Shown: positions 33,362 through 43,465, counted from the stretch's first letter. The stretch is 64,000 nt of DNA from Mucilaginibacter sp. JRF (GCF_015223065.1 NZ_JADFBY010000004.1:434001-498000), one strand, 5' to 3'. Notes: generated by a model not told the origin, from the letters alone. A program made the numbers and translations.

Positions 33362-35755
33362 TTAGCGGGTATACTTTAGCCTGCGCATATAATGTTGAAA
33401 AATAGCAAATATTAACACTATTGCCAATGGCAGGCCCATATTTATTATTTGCCAGTAGGTTTTTTGGCCGCGTACCAGCGCACGGTTAAGCAGGCGTAAT
33501 TGTATCTCCTTGCCGCGTAGCTCAATAAGGCCTGAGTCATCGGTCATGTAGTCGGCAATGTTGAGTAGCAGGTTTTTGTTGCCATAGGTTTGGTGGGTAT
33601 AATGATCGTATCCCAGCGGGTAAGGCGAGCCATCAGTAGCTACCTGATTTTTAAACAGATCGCCATCGCTAAGCACCATCATTTTGGTTGGCTTGCTTTC
33701 AGGTAATACCGCAAAACGCTCTACACCCTCGGGCACCGGGCGGTTACGAAAACTCGACGCGAACCTGCCCTCTAACAATACCCCCGTAGTTTTGGGCTCG
33801 CTGTAAAATGCCTTTGGGTCGGGCTCCTGCTCCAACGCCTGTAACGATAGCATGTGCGGCGCGTTAAGCTTTTTGGCATATGGCGAGGTGCTGAGCAAAA
33901 TGGTTTTGTTCACATTTTTTACTGCGATGGTATCAATAGTACTGGCAAACTGACTGCTTATGCCATCAACATTTTTTACTACCGGATGTTTTGACTGCGG
34001 GATGAAAACCGGGTAAAACAACCAGGGTGCTAACTGTATCTGCGCCTGCCCGCCAACATTGCCCGCCGCGATAGGTATTTGTGCGCAGCTCATATCGGCT
34101 ATCAAATCGGTATTGATACGTATACCGTAGCGGAACAGCTGATCGTCCAGGTTCAGTTTTTTAGGGAATGCCAATTGCTCGCCGCCTTTGCCACGAAGGC
34201 TATCCAGCTCAGCGCTAACCTGGTCTATGGTCCATAATACACGGCCACCATTCATAATGTATTGGTCAAGTTTGAACTTCTCGGCCTCGGTAAACGACGC
34301 GTCGGGTTTAGGTATAACCAGTAAGCTTAGCTTTTTTAAACTATCAAACGGAATGCTGTTCAGCTCCACCCGGCCAACCAAAAATCCGTCGGACAGGGAA
34401 CGCAGCGCATCATTCAATTGCAGGTTGCTTAACTCATTATGTCCCTCGGTAAAGCCGATACGTGGTTTGCCGCCACTAATAACTTTTTTTATGGCCGATG
34501 TAAAGGCGTATTCTAAGTTTTGGATGGAGTTATTCAGCACTTCATCGGGCGATAGGCCAATGCGGTTTTGCAGCAGTTTTACGGGTATATCCTTTCCGTC
34601 AGCCGATACCATAGCCGCCGGAAATATCATTTTTTGCGACAGGCCATCATCCGTTTTTACACTCAGGTTGGTAGGCTCGATGCCTCTGTTCTGAAAATTG
34701 GTGATCGTATTATTCTGCTCCTCGGTGCTCAAGCCCTCCAGCGGGTCAACAAAATCAAATTCCAGTTTACGGTGGCTGTACGATTGCAGATCGCTCAGCA
34801 TATCGCGGACGGCACGTTGCAAACGCTTAAACCCGCCGGGAAAGTTATCGCCCTGTAAAAACACGGTAACTTTAACAGGCGCGTGCAAACTATCCATCAT
34901 GTTTTCGCTGATGGGCGATAGGGTAAAGCGCTTTTCCCTGGTAAAATCAAACCGGGTATACAGTTTGGTTGATATTAAGCCGATGAATATAAATAAGCCT
35001 AAAACACCAAGCAATGCGTTGCCTTTTATACTTTTTTGCTGCTGTTTGATAAGCACCAAAACGGTAAGCCACAAAAACAGCCCGGCAAGGATGACGAAGT
35101 AAGCCAAATCGCGCGTGTCTAAAACACCACGACTAACCGACTCGTAATGCTCGGTAATACCCAGGCTTTGTATATCGGTATTTTGAAGGGACAGTAATCG
35201 GCTCAGCGAATCGAACCCGCTAAAGAAAAAGTAGCTCAAAAAAACAGCGACGGTAAAGGCGATTATCTGATTTTTGCTGATGGACGACGCGAACAGGCCG
35301 ATAGCCACAAACACACCTCCCAATAAAAACAAACCAATGTACGAGCCAATCACCGCGCCGGTATCAATATTGCCCTCGGTAGCGCCAAGCAGGTATACCG
35401 AATAGTAGTACACCAGTGTGGGCACCAATGCAAACAACACTAACAGCAAACAAGCCAGATACTTGCCAAACACTATCTGTAAATAAGTAAGCGGGCGGGT
35501 AAGCAAAAGCTCAAAGGTACCTTCACGACGCTCCTCGGCCAGCGAACGCATGGTGATGGCCGGTATCAGAAACATGAACAGAAAAGGCGCGGTATTAAAA
35601 AGGCTCTCCAAACTGGCATAGCCATACTCCAGTATGCTCGAATCAGGGAATACCCATAAAAACAAGCCCATCACCAGCAAAAAAACGCCAATGGTTATAT
35701 AGGCTACCAGTGAACTTAAATAGGCGGATATTTCTTTCTTAAAAACAGGGTACAC
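33362..35755 (-). CDS. GldF-GldG fusion, gliding-type ABC transporter permease/auxiliary protein
   Basis: A 797-aa single chain. Residues 1-240 are GldF-like: about six membrane spans with the ABC-2 permease motif ITMRSLAEERREGTFELLLTRP. Residues about 245-797 are GldG-like: membrane span, periplasmic domain (YTRFDFTREKRFTLSP, FLQGDNFP, IGFTEGHNELSN) and a C-terminal span near 770-790. In Flavobacterium these are two separate proteins that, with the ATPase GldA, are linked to gliding. In non-gliding relatives the role is unknown. gldA is nearby (37088-37795) on the same strand but separated by two beta-barrel genes. Confidence 0.9.
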   Translation of the reverse strand: MYPVFKKEISAYLSSLVAYITIGVFLLVMGLFLWVFPDSSILEYGYASLESLFNTAPFLFMFLIPAITMRSLAEERREGTFELLLTRPLTYLQIVFGKYLACLLLVLFALVPTLVYYYSVYLLGATEGNIDTGAVIGSYIGLFLLGGVFVAIGLFASSISKNQIIAFTVAVFLSYFFFSGFDSLSRLLSLQNTDIQSLGITEHYESVSRGVLDTRDLAYFVILAGLFLWLTVLVLIKQQQKSIKGNALLGVLGLFIFIGLISTKLYTRFDFTREKRFTLSPISENMMDSLHAPVKVTVFLQGDNFPGGFKRLQRAVRDMLSDLQSYSHRKLEFDFVDPLEGLSTEEQNNTITNFQNRGIEPTNLSVKTDDGLSQKMIFPAAMVSADGKDIPVKLLQNRIGLSPDEVLNNSIQNLEYAFTSAIKKVISGGKPRIGFTEGHNELSNLQLNDALRSLSDGFLVGRVELNSIPFDSLKKLSLLVIPKPDASFTEAEKFKLDQYIMNGGRVLWTIDQVSAELDSLRGKGGEQLAFPKKLNLDDQLFRYGIRINTDLIADMSCAQIPIAAGNVGGQAQIQLAPWLFYPVFIPQSKHPVVKNVDGISSQFASTIDTIAVKNVNKTILLSTSPYAKKLNAPHMLSLQALEQEPDPKAFYSEPKTTGVLLEGRFASSFRNRPVPEGVERFAVLPESKPTKMMVLSDGDLFKNQVATDGSPYPLGYDHYTHQTYGNKNLLLNIADYMTDDSGLIELRGKEIQLRLLNRALVRGQKTYWQIINMGLPLAIVLIFAIFQHYMRRLKYTR

Positions 35756-35824
35756 GCTGTAAATGCTTAATGGCCGAAATTACAATATTAAAGCGCCAAA
35801 CCAAAGCAGGCCGCCTTTTATAAC

Positions 35825-35854
35825 AAAAATGCCCGGCGCAATGCCGGGCATTTT
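35825..35854 (-). terminator. intrinsic terminator after the first beta-barrel gene
   Basis: AAAAATGCCCGGC, 5-nt loop, GCCGGGCATTTT: a strong GC stem with A-rich and T-rich flanks, about 40 nt beyond the stop at 35893. It also insulates the gldF-gldG fusion. Confidence 0.88.
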
Positions 35855-35892
35855 CAAGTACCTGTTTAAGTTGAATTAATAAATTTTGTTTG

Positions 35893-36411
35893 TTAGAATT
35901 TGTATGCTACACGCAGGCCAAGCTGGCTGGTTGTACCATCTTTTGACCAGGCTTCGTAACGTACACCTGCCTCAAAATTTTGGCTGAACACGTAACCAAC
36001 ACCTGGAGAGTAAGCAAATGCAGTGCCTTCGGCATCCTGAACACCAATGGCGGCACCTAACTGTGCTTCACCAAAAAAGCCCGGGCTAAAGAAATATTTA
36101 GCACCAACTTTAAGTGGTATAAAACCAACCTTTGGAGCATCTATCCCGGCTGCTTCGTAAGCATCTTTAACTTCGCCTTTATTCATGAATTTTGTATAAC
36201 CGGCAGAACCTGTTATAAACAAATTCTCAGCTACTGGATGGTCATACTTAAGTGAACCGCCTATGGCAAATGAAAAAAAGTCACTGGCATCACCTAATGG
36301 TAAACCGGCTTCAACGCCGATGCTGAACTGACCTTTATCAGGCGTAGTTTGTGCGAATGAACTAAGCGCGGCTGCACTTAGAATAACTAATGATAAGAAG
36401 AACTTTTTCAT
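35893..36411 (-). CDS. small outer-membrane beta-barrel protein (OmpW/OmpX size)
   Basis: A protein of 172 aa with a signal peptide (ending SSFAQ) and alternating amphipathic strands separated by Gly-rich turns (GVEAGLPLGDA, VGAKYFFSPGFFGEAQLGAAIG, ending LRVAYKF with terminal Phe typical of BAM recognition). About eight strands fit the size. It is probably an outer-membrane barrel of unknown transport function. A paralogue of similar size lies 170 bp away on the same strand, in the gldA cluster. Confidence 0.82.
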   Translation of the reverse strand: MKKFFLSLVILSAAALSSFAQTTPDKGQFSIGVEAGLPLGDASDFFSFAIGGSLKYDHPVAENLFITGSAGYTKFMNKGEVKDAYEAAGIDAPKVGFIPLKVGAKYFFSPGFFGEAQLGAAIGVQDAEGTAFAYSPGVGYVFSQNFEAGVRYEAWSKDGTTSQLGLRVAYKF

Positions 36412-36584
36412 AATGTAAAATGTGTGTTTAAGCTGATCGGGCAGGGTACCGCTGCCTTTTCATTGGCAATATTGACGATTAATTACGCCAAACGTTACAT
36501 CGAAAAGTCAACTTTTTTCAACAAAATATCTCCGAGGGTACAATTTTGAACTTAAAAGCAATATTTTACGTGTGGAAATTTTTA

Positions 36585-37082
36585 TTACCAACCGATGCGG
36601 TAAGCTATCCGTATGCCGGTTTGTTTAACCTGGTTGCCCCAATTTTCGTAACGGATACCAAATTCTATGCCCTGCTTACTCTCATCAAACGGAATAAAAA
36701 AACCCGGACCAATGGAGAATGCGAACAGGGTATTTTTATCGTAATTGGTTTTAATGGCTGCGCCTGCCTCTCCCTCTAAAAAGAAATTGCCTGAATAATA
36801 TCTCGCGCCCGCCTTTAAGGGGATAAACTTTACCGCGGGCAGATCAACAGCATTTTGTGTGGGTAACACTTTTTGTCCGAAACTGCTTATGCCGCCCGTT
36901 ACGCTGATGGCTACCGGACCACTTATGCGGGTTTCAGCTTTTAACGCGGCACCCACACCTGTTTTATACGCACTTTGCGATGGCAGGCCTAACTCAAACC
37001 CGGCACTAACCGATGTGCGGGCAGTTTGGGCATTAGCATGTAAACCGGCCATAGCCAGCATAATTATTATAAGTTTTTTCAT
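36585..37082 (-). CDS. small outer-membrane beta-barrel protein (paralogue in the gldA unit)
   Basis: ATG at 37082 gives 165 aa (a TTG at 37091 could add three residues). Signal peptide ends ANAQ. The strand-turn pattern, SVSAGFELGLPS, GARYYSGNFFLEGEAGAAIK and GPGFFIPF match the neighbour at 35893-36411, so the two arose by duplication. Only 5 nt separate it from the gldA stop, so it is cotranscribed with gldA. Its function is unknown. Confidence 0.82.
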   Translation of the reverse strand: MKKLIIIMLAMAGLHANAQTARTSVSAGFELGLPSQSAYKTGVGAALKAETRISGPVAISVTGGISSFGQKVLPTQNAVDLPAVKFIPLKAGARYYSGNFFLEGEAGAAIKTNYDKNTLFAFSIGPGFFIPFDESKQGIEFGIRYENWGNQVKQTGIRIAYRIGW

Positions 37083-37087
37083 CAGGA

Positions 37088-37795
37088 TCAATTGTTGGTA
37101 AGGCCTATAAATATGCTTTCGAGCGAGGCATTGTTGTTTTTTGAGATCAGGTTGGGCAAGGTATCATTCGCGGCTATTTTACCTTTGTTAATGATGATAA
37201 CATGATTGCAAACGGCCTCAACCTCCTGCATAATATGGGTGGACAGTACAATGGTTTTGCTTTTACCCAGATCAGTGATCAGTTGCCTGATGCCGATCAG
37301 CTGATTAGGGTCAAGACCCGAGGTTGGCTCATCCAGTATCAACACCTGCGGATCGTGCAGTATAGCCTGTGCCAAACCCACACGCTGGCGATAGCCTTTT
37401 GATAGTTGTCCTACCTTTTTATGTTGCTCAATGCCTAAGCCCGTTAACCCGATAACCTCATCAATACGTTTTCGTGGCGATGCTATTTTATGTATACCCG
37501 CTATAAAACCCAACGACTCCTTAACATACATATCCAGATATAGAGGATTGTTCTCGGGCAGGTAACCTATGTGCCGCCTAACATCAAGCGATTGTTTAGC
37601 AACATCAAACCCGCAAACTTCGGCTGTGCCTGCTGTTTGTGGTAAAAAGCAGGTAAGTATCTTCATGGTGGTTGACTTGCCCGCGCCGTTAGGTCCTAAA
37701 AAACCCAGCACACCCTTGTTTGCCGAAAACGTAATGCCATCAACCGCCTTTTGGCTACCATAAACCTTGGTAAGTGCTTCAACCCGGATACTCAT
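37088..37795 (-). CDS. gldA: GldA, ATP-binding subunit of the gliding-associated ABC transporter
   Basis: An ABC ATPase of 235 aa. Walker A GPNGAGKST (34-42), the signature LSKGYRQRVGLAQ and Walker B VLILDEPTSGLDP are all intact, with the switch His in VLSTHIM. The opening MSIRVEALTKVYGSQKAVDGITF and length match Bacteroidota GldA, expected to pair with the GldF-GldG fusion at 33362-35755. It is cytoplasmic and membrane-associated. Upstream of it on this strand there is no gene, so it begins a unit that continues into a beta-barrel gene 5 nt later. Confidence 0.9.
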   Translation of the reverse strand: MSIRVEALTKVYGSQKAVDGITFSANKGVLGFLGPNGAGKSTTMKILTCFLPQTAGTAEVCGFDVAKQSLDVRRHIGYLPENNPLYLDMYVKESLGFIAGIHKIASPRKRIDEVIGLTGLGIEQHKKVGQLSKGYRQRVGLAQAILHDPQVLILDEPTSGLDPNQLIGIRQLITDLGKSKTIVLSTHIMQEVEAVCNHVIIINKGKIAANDTLPNLISKNNNASLESIFIGLTNN

Positions 37796-37870
37796 GGCGG
37801 TAAATATACGGGTTTAGGAGAAAGGTGTAAGGCGAAAGCGAAAAGGTAAAAGTTCCTGGTTATTTAAAAC

Positions 37871-38006
37871 GAAGTACAAGGAGAAATCTGTCGCTTGGGT
37901 TTGAACGCGTACAGATCTCTCACTGACATTCGTAATGACGCATTTCTTTAATTGTACTAATTTTAACAAAAGTCCTCCCCCTCGGGGAGAATTTAGGTGG
38001 GTTCCT
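37871..38006. repeat. degenerate R2 followed by R3
   Basis: 37871-37945 holds a worn R2 (AGGAGAAATCTGTCGCTT ... ACAGATCTCTCACTGACATT) and 37971-38006 an R3 (AGTCCTCCCCCTCGGGGAG). The order R2 then R3 differs from the composite islands, where E separates R1 from R3-R2. The rest of the 330-bp gap is AT-rich with no gene seen. Confidence 0.7.
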
Positions 38007-38125
38007 GTCACAATTACTTTACAAAGCAGTTTTCGTAATATTGTGTAATATTAACTTTTCCCTTGCAATGCGCGGGCAGCAACCTGTAGCATTGTAAAAC
38101 ACAGTTGATTAACAATTTACAAAAC

Positions 38126-40978
38126 ATGACCAGACCTCTTAAAAGCTTATTGCTTGCGGCGTCTGTATTGGCGGCATCGCTTACCGCTAATGCACAGCAG
38201 GCGCAGCCTAAACTAATTGAAAAGGTTGCCCGTAAAGGCACCGAATTAGTTATCCCCTACGAGAAATACGTATTGCCTAACGGCCTTACCGTAGTTTTAA
38301 CCGAAGATCATTCAGACCCTATTGTACATGTTGACGTTACTTACCACGTAGGCTCGGCCCGCGAGGAGATAGGTAAGTCGGGTTTCGCGCATTTTTTTGA
38401 GCACATGATGTTCCAGGGCTCAGATCACGTAGCCAATGGCGATCACTTTAAGATCATTACCGCTGCCGGTGGTACCCTTAACGGTTCAACTAACCGCGAC
38501 CGTACCAACTACTTTGAAACGGTACCGGCCAATCAGCTGGAAAAAATGCTTTGGCTGGAGTCGGATCGTATGGGTTATTTGCTTGATGCCGTTACCCAGC
38601 AAAAATTTGAGGTACAGCGTGCCACGGTAAAAAACGAACGCGGACAGAATTATGATAACCGCCCTTATGGTTTGGTTGGCGAGTATTCTTCAAAATCATT
38701 ATACCCATACGGGCACCCGTACTCGTGGTTAACCATTGGTTATATTGAGGAGTTGAACGCCGTTAGCCTGGCCGACTTAAAGAACTTCTTTTTACGCTGG
38801 TACGGACCAAACAACGCAACCCTTACCATTGGTGGCGATATCAACACCAAACAAACCCTGGCTTGGGTAAGCAAATACTTTGGCAGCATACCAAAAGGTC
38901 CTGAAGTTAAAAATGTGAGCCTGCCCGCACCGGTATTAAAATCAGACCGCTATGTATCATACACCGATAATTACGCTAAGCTGCCATTGCTATCGGTAAG
39001 CTACCCGGGTGTAAAAATGTACGCTAAGGATATGCCCGCGCTTGATGTATTATCATCTATCATCGGTCAGGGTAAAAACTCTATCTTCTACAAAAACTTT
39101 GTAAAAACCCGTAAGGCGGCACAAGCCTACATGGGTTCGTCAAATACCGAACTGGCGGGCGAGATCAGCATCCGCATCATCCCGTTCCCGGGCCAATCAC
39201 TGGCTGATATGAAAAAGCTGGTTGATTCGTCATTGATCGAATTTGAGAAAAAAGGCGTTAGCGACGACGACCTGACCCGCTTTAAAGCCAGCGCCGAGGC
39301 TAACTATATCAATGGTCTGCAAAGCATCAGCGGTAAGGTATCTGAACTGGCTTCGGCACAAACCTTTACCGGCAACCCTAACCAGATAGGCCGTGAGCTG
39401 AATGATATCCGCTCGGTAACCAAGGCTGATGTTATGCGTGTGTACAATCAGTATGTAAAAGGCAAGCCCGCCGTTATATTAAGCGTATTGCCAAAAGGCG
39501 GCACTGTTGAGCCGGTAGCTACTGATAACTATACCGTTGATAAATCGGGCTACAAAGCACCTGATTATGGTTACAACGGCTTGAAATACGTAAAGGCTAA
39601 GGATAATTTTGACCGTGCCAAAGTACCGGGTACAGGCGCTAACCCTGCCATTAAAGTTCCGGCTATATGGACGGCTAAAACCGCCAACGGCATCAGCATA
39701 GTAGGTACTGATACCAAGGAGATACCAACTGTAGCCCTGTCGCTTTCAATTGATGGTGGTGGCTTGTGGGCTATCAATAACCCGCAAAAGGCAGGTTTGG
39801 CCAACATTGTAGCCCGTATGCTTAACGAGGATACCAAGAACTACACCGCCGAGCAATACAATGCCGAGTTGGAGAAACTGGGCAGCGATATCAGCGTGTA
39901 CGCCAATACCGATAATATCTCTGTAGAGGTATCATCATTAACCAAAAACCTGGATAAAACCATTACGCTGTTACAGGAAAAACTGTTCAGCCCTAAGTTT
40001 ACCCAGGAGGCGCTTGATCGTATCAAAAACCAGGTGATGGAAGGCTTTAAACAAGCCAAAACCCAGCCAGCGGGTGTGGCATCAAGCGTGTATAATAAAA
40101 TTTTGTACGGGGTTGATAACGTACGCACCTTCTCAACGTCGGGTAATGAGCAAACCGTACCGGGCATAACCTTGCAGGATGTACAGGCTTATTACGATAA
40201 CTACTTTGTACCATCGCTTACCAAAGTGGTTGTGGTAGGTGATATCAGCGAAGCTGCCGCCAAAACCAAACTGGCATTCCTGAACACCTGGAAAGATAAA
40301 AAGGTTGATCTGCCAAAACCGGCCAACGGTAAATCGTTCGATAAAACAACCCTTTATTTGGTTGATGTACCTAACGCCGCGCAATCAGAGATCCGCATTG
40401 GTTACCTGAGCGGTTTGAATTATGATGCTACCGGCGATTACTACAAGCTGGGCATAACCAACTATATTTTAGGTGGCGCGTTCAACAGCCGTATCAACAT
40501 GAACCTGCGTGAGAACAAGGGCTGGACATACGGCGCGCGTTCGGGCTTTGCATCGGGCAAGTTTGGCGGTAACTTCACAGCCAGTGCCGGTGTACGTGCT
40601 TCGTCAACCGATAGCGCGGTGGTTGAATTTATCAAAGAGATAAAGGCTTATAACGAAAGAGGTATCACTAATGATGAACTGGCTTTCACCAAGCAATCAA
40701 TAGGCCAAAGCGATGCCCGCAAGTACGAAACTAACGGACAAAAAGCTAACTTCCTTTCAATGCTGATGGAGTACGATCTGAAACCAACTTATGTTGACGA
40801 GCAGAACAAGATACTTACCGGTATTGATAATGCCCAGATAAACGCACTGGCCAAAAAGTATCTGAATACCAACAACATGGTGATACTGGTAGTTGGCGAT
40901 AAAGCTAAGGTGTTACCGGGTCTGCAAAAATTAGGCTACCCAATTGTGGAGTTGGATGCCGACGGCAAAACATTATAA
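38126..40978 (+). CDS. secreted M16-family zinc metallopeptidase (pitrilysin-like, two-half)
   Basis: ATG at 38126 gives 950 aa with a signal peptide (ending TANAQ); the open frame can begin 7 codons earlier with TTG. The N-terminal half has the inverted zinc motif H89-F-F-E92-H93, followed by the KNERGQNYDNRPYGL block. The C-terminal half (from about residue 500) is M16-like but without an HxxEH, as in other two-half pitrilysins where it shapes the cavity. It likely degrades peptides in the periplasm or on the surface. It ends in a clear terminator and is not in an operon. Confidence 0.92.
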   Translation: MTRPLKSLLLAASVLAASLTANAQQAQPKLIEKVARKGTELVIPYEKYVLPNGLTVVLTEDHSDPIVHVDVTYHVGSAREEIGKSGFAHFFEHMMFQGSDHVANGDHFKIITAAGGTLNGSTNRDRTNYFETVPANQLEKMLWLESDRMGYLLDAVTQQKFEVQRATVKNERGQNYDNRPYGLVGEYSSKSLYPYGHPYSWLTIGYIEELNAVSLADLKNFFLRWYGPNNATLTIGGDINTKQTLAWVSKYFGSIPKGPEVKNVSLPAPVLKSDRYVSYTDNYAKLPLLSVSYPGVKMYAKDMPALDVLSSIIGQGKNSIFYKNFVKTRKAAQAYMGSSNTELAGEISIRIIPFPGQSLADMKKLVDSSLIEFEKKGVSDDDLTRFKASAEANYINGLQSISGKVSELASAQTFTGNPNQIGRELNDIRSVTKADVMRVYNQYVKGKPAVILSVLPKGGTVEPVATDNYTVDKSGYKAPDYGYNGLKYVKAKDNFDRAKVPGTGANPAIKVPAIWTAKTANGISIVGTDTKEIPTVALSLSIDGGGLWAINNPQKAGLANIVARMLNEDTKNYTAEQYNAELEKLGSDISVYANTDNISVEVSSLTKNLDKTITLLQEKLFSPKFTQEALDRIKNQVMEGFKQAKTQPAGVASSVYNKILYGVDNVRTFSTSGNEQTVPGITLQDVQAYYDNYFVPSLTKVVVVGDISEAAAKTKLAFLNTWKDKKVDLPKPANGKSFDKTTLYLVDVPNAAQSEIRIGYLSGLNYDATGDYYKLGITNYILGGAFNSRINMNLRENKGWTYGARSGFASGKFGGNFTASAGVRASSTDSAVVEFIKEIKAYNERGITNDELAFTKQSIGQSDARKYETNGQKANFLSMLMEYDLKPTYVDEQNKILTGIDNAQINALAKKYLNTNNMVILVVGDKAKVLPGLQKLGYPIVELDADGKTL

Positions 40979-40997
40979 TTATATTTGATGTAATAGT

Positions 40998-41024
40998 AAA
41001 ACCCCTCATATTGAGGGGTTTTTT
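40998..41024 (+). terminator. intrinsic terminator of the M16 gene
   Basis: AAAACCCCTCA / TGAGGGG stem with T6 following, 20 nt after the stop codon. Confidence 0.85.
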
Positions 41025-41055
41025 GTTTAAAGCCAATTAATTAGATCTGCCAAAG

Positions 41056-42039
41056 ATGAAAAAGGTCATTATACTTCTTATCTCCATGTCGATACTGATG
41101 CTACAGTCGGCATACCCTCAAGTCAATAGCACGCCGGGAACAAAAAACGGCAAGTTAAGTGTGCGAGATGGGCGGATAGTGAACGAACATGGCAATCCGC
41201 CACAGCTTCGTGGTATCAGCCTGTCGTGGAGTATATGGCAGGGGCAGAAATATTACAATCCCGATGTGATCAATTGGCTTTGTGCCGATTTTAAGGCTTC
41301 GGTTATCCGGGTATCAATGGCGGTTGAACCTAAAGGTGGTTACTTGCAGGACTCTGCCCGGCAGGTGCAACTGGTAACAACGGTGACCGATCAGGCCATC
41401 AAGAATGGCGCCTATGTACTAATCGACTGGCACGATCATCATGCCGATAAGAATATAGAAAAGGCAAAGCAGTTTTTTGCCTTGATGGCACAAAAGTACA
41501 AGGGCAAACCCAACGTGATATATGAAGTATGGAACGAGCCCGAGAAAGTGAGCTGGAGCGTAGTGAAAAACTATGCTGTTGAAGTTATAAAAACCATACG
41601 CCGGGTTGATGCCGATAACCTGATCATTGTAGGAAGCCCAACGTGGGATCAGGATGTGGATGTAGCCGCTGCCGACCCGATCACCGGTTTTAAGAATATA
41701 GCTTACTCGTTCCACTTTTACGCGTCAGACCAAAACCATCAGCAGCAATTACGTGATAAGGCAAACATCGCCATAAAGAATAAGCTGCCACTTTTTGTAA
41801 CCGAATGGGGTGTTGGCGAAGCTACCGGGGATGGGGTATTTGATAAGGCTAAAACAGATGTTTGGTTAAAGTGGATGGAAGACAATCAACTAAGCTGGGC
41901 TAATTGGAACGTTACTGATAAAAATGAAACTACCGCATTGCTTAAACCGGGTGCATCCGTATCAGCAAACTGGACAGAACAGAACCTCACACCGGCAGGC
42001 ATTTACATACGCTCAAAACTGCGGCAATTGAATAAGTAA
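41056..42039 (+). CDS. secreted GH5 glycoside hydrolase (endoglucanase-like)
   Basis: A protein of 327 aa with a signal peptide (ending AYPQ). The GH5 catalytic acid/base is Glu161 in YEVWNEPE and the nucleophile Glu250 in FVTEWGV; LRGISLSWSIW and IDWHDHHAD are further family blocks, typical of subfamily GH5_2-like cellulases. It hydrolyses beta-1,4-glucan or a related plant polysaccharide, probably in the periplasm or secreted. No carbohydrate-binding module and no SusCD pair are nearby, so it is not in a classical utilisation locus. It is monocistronic, preceded by the M16 terminator. Confidence 0.9.
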   Translation: MKKVIILLISMSILMLQSAYPQVNSTPGTKNGKLSVRDGRIVNEHGNPPQLRGISLSWSIWQGQKYYNPDVINWLCADFKASVIRVSMAVEPKGGYLQDSARQVQLVTTVTDQAIKNGAYVLIDWHDHHADKNIEKAKQFFALMAQKYKGKPNVIYEVWNEPEKVSWSVVKNYAVEVIKTIRRVDADNLIIVGSPTWDQDVDVAAADPITGFKNIAYSFHFYASDQNHQQQLRDKANIAIKNKLPLFVTEWGVGEATGDGVFDKAKTDVWLKWMEDNQLSWANWNVTDKNETTALLKPGASVSANWTEQNLTPAGIYIRSKLRQLNK

Positions 42040-42157
42040 AGTTAATATTGACTGATTATCATTTTATAATGAAATGGGTGTCAATTTTTGAATTTTGGCA
42101 TAATTAACCAAAACTTATTGCCAACTTGTGTGGTAGTGTATTTAAGCCGTTTACCAT

Positions 42158-43462
42158 ATGAAAATAGTTATAATAGGCGGAGGTTTTGCCGGTTTAAAAC
42201 TGGCCCGCGAATTAAATAACAAAAAAGGCTTTGAAATAATGTTGCTTGATAAGGTAACATTCCACCAGTTTCAACCGCTTTTTTACCAGGTTGCTACCGC
42301 CAGCTTAGAGGCCAGCAACATATCATTCCCCTTACGTAAGGTTTTTCACCATAGCAAAAATGTACGTATACGCTTTGCCGAGGTTGAGGAGATAAAGCCC
42401 GAAATTAACACCGTAGTTACTGATATATGTAATTTTGAGTACGATTTGCTGGTGATAGCCACCGGTACGCAAACCAACTTTTTCGGCAATCATCAAATAC
42501 AATCGCACGCCTTCCCGATGAAGACCACCTTTGAGGCACTGAGGCTGATGAACCGCATTATCAACAATTTTGAGGATGCCCTTGAAACAGCCGATGATGC
42601 CGAGAAAAGCCGTGTAATGAGCATTGCCATTGTAGGTGCCGGGCCAACGGGCGTAGAGCTTGCCGGTGCCCTGGCCGAAATGCGTAAGAACATATTGCCC
42701 AAAGATTACCCGGAACTGAACTGGGATTTGATGAACATTTACCTCATCGACCATAATAAGAATCCGCTATCTAACATGAGCGAAAAATCGAGCAACGAAG
42801 CCCGTCAGTATCTCGAAAATATGGGTATTGTGCTTAAGCTTGGTGCCGGGGTTGAGGAGTTTGATGGCGAGCGGATAGTGGAAGATAATGGCGAAATAAT
42901 CAACGTAAAAACCGTGATTTGGGCTGCCGGTGTACGCGGTAACCTGCCTGATGGTATTCCGCCTGAAAATGTGGCCAGGGGTAACCGCATTAAGGTTGAC
43001 CGGTTTAATAAGGTAATAAACTCGGGTAATATATACGCCATTGGCGATATCGCTTATATGGAAACCGACCTGTACCCAAACGGTCACCCACAACTGGCCA
43101 GCGTGGCCGGCGATCAGGGGCAGCACCTGGGTAAAAACCTGATCAGGATAGCCGCCGGAGATCAGCCGGTGCCATTTGAATTTGACAACAAAGGCGTAAT
43201 GGCCACCATTGGCAAGCGCAAGGCTGTGGTTGATCTGGAAAAGCCAAAAATTCACTTTAAAGGCCGTATTGCCTGGTTAATATGGATGTTTTTGCATTTA
43301 ATGCTGATATTGGGCATCAAAAACAAGTTGCAGATATTTATTAACTGGGCCTACAAATACTTCACATCCGACCAAAGCCTGCGCCTGGCACAGCGTATAC
43401 GTGGTAAGGGCGAGGAGTTACAGATATTCAGGCCCACTGATCATGCTCCGGTAAACAAATAA
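42158..43462 (+). CDS. type II NADH:quinone oxidoreductase (NDH-2)
   Basis: A FAD-dependent pyridine nucleotide oxidoreductase of 434 aa. The FAD-binding GGGFAGLKLAREL (7-19), the second Rossmann motif AIVGAGPTGVELAGALAEMR and the FAD-contacting GDIA (near 291) plus the AGDQGQHLGKN segment are present. LYQ-type start region FQPLFYQVATASLEASNISFPLR is typical of NDH-2. It has hydrophobic C-terminal helices (WLIWMFLHLMLILG) for membrane attachment. It oxidises NADH and reduces quinone without pumping protons. Three nt upstream of an LLM oxidoreductase, so cotranscribed. Confidence 0.9.
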   Translation: MKIVIIGGGFAGLKLARELNNKKGFEIMLLDKVTFHQFQPLFYQVATASLEASNISFPLRKVFHHSKNVRIRFAEVEEIKPEINTVVTDICNFEYDLLVIATGTQTNFFGNHQIQSHAFPMKTTFEALRLMNRIINNFEDALETADDAEKSRVMSIAIVGAGPTGVELAGALAEMRKNILPKDYPELNWDLMNIYLIDHNKNPLSNMSEKSSNEARQYLENMGIVLKLGAGVEEFDGERIVEDNGEIINVKTVIWAAGVRGNLPDGIPPENVARGNRIKVDRFNKVINSGNIYAIGDIAYMETDLYPNGHPQLASVAGDQGQHLGKNLIRIAAGDQPVPFEFDNKGVMATIGKRKAVVDLEKPKIHFKGRIAWLIWMFLHLMLILGIKNKLQIFINWAYKYFTSDQSLRLAQRIRGKGEELQIFRPTDHAPVNK

Positions 43463-43465
43463 CAA

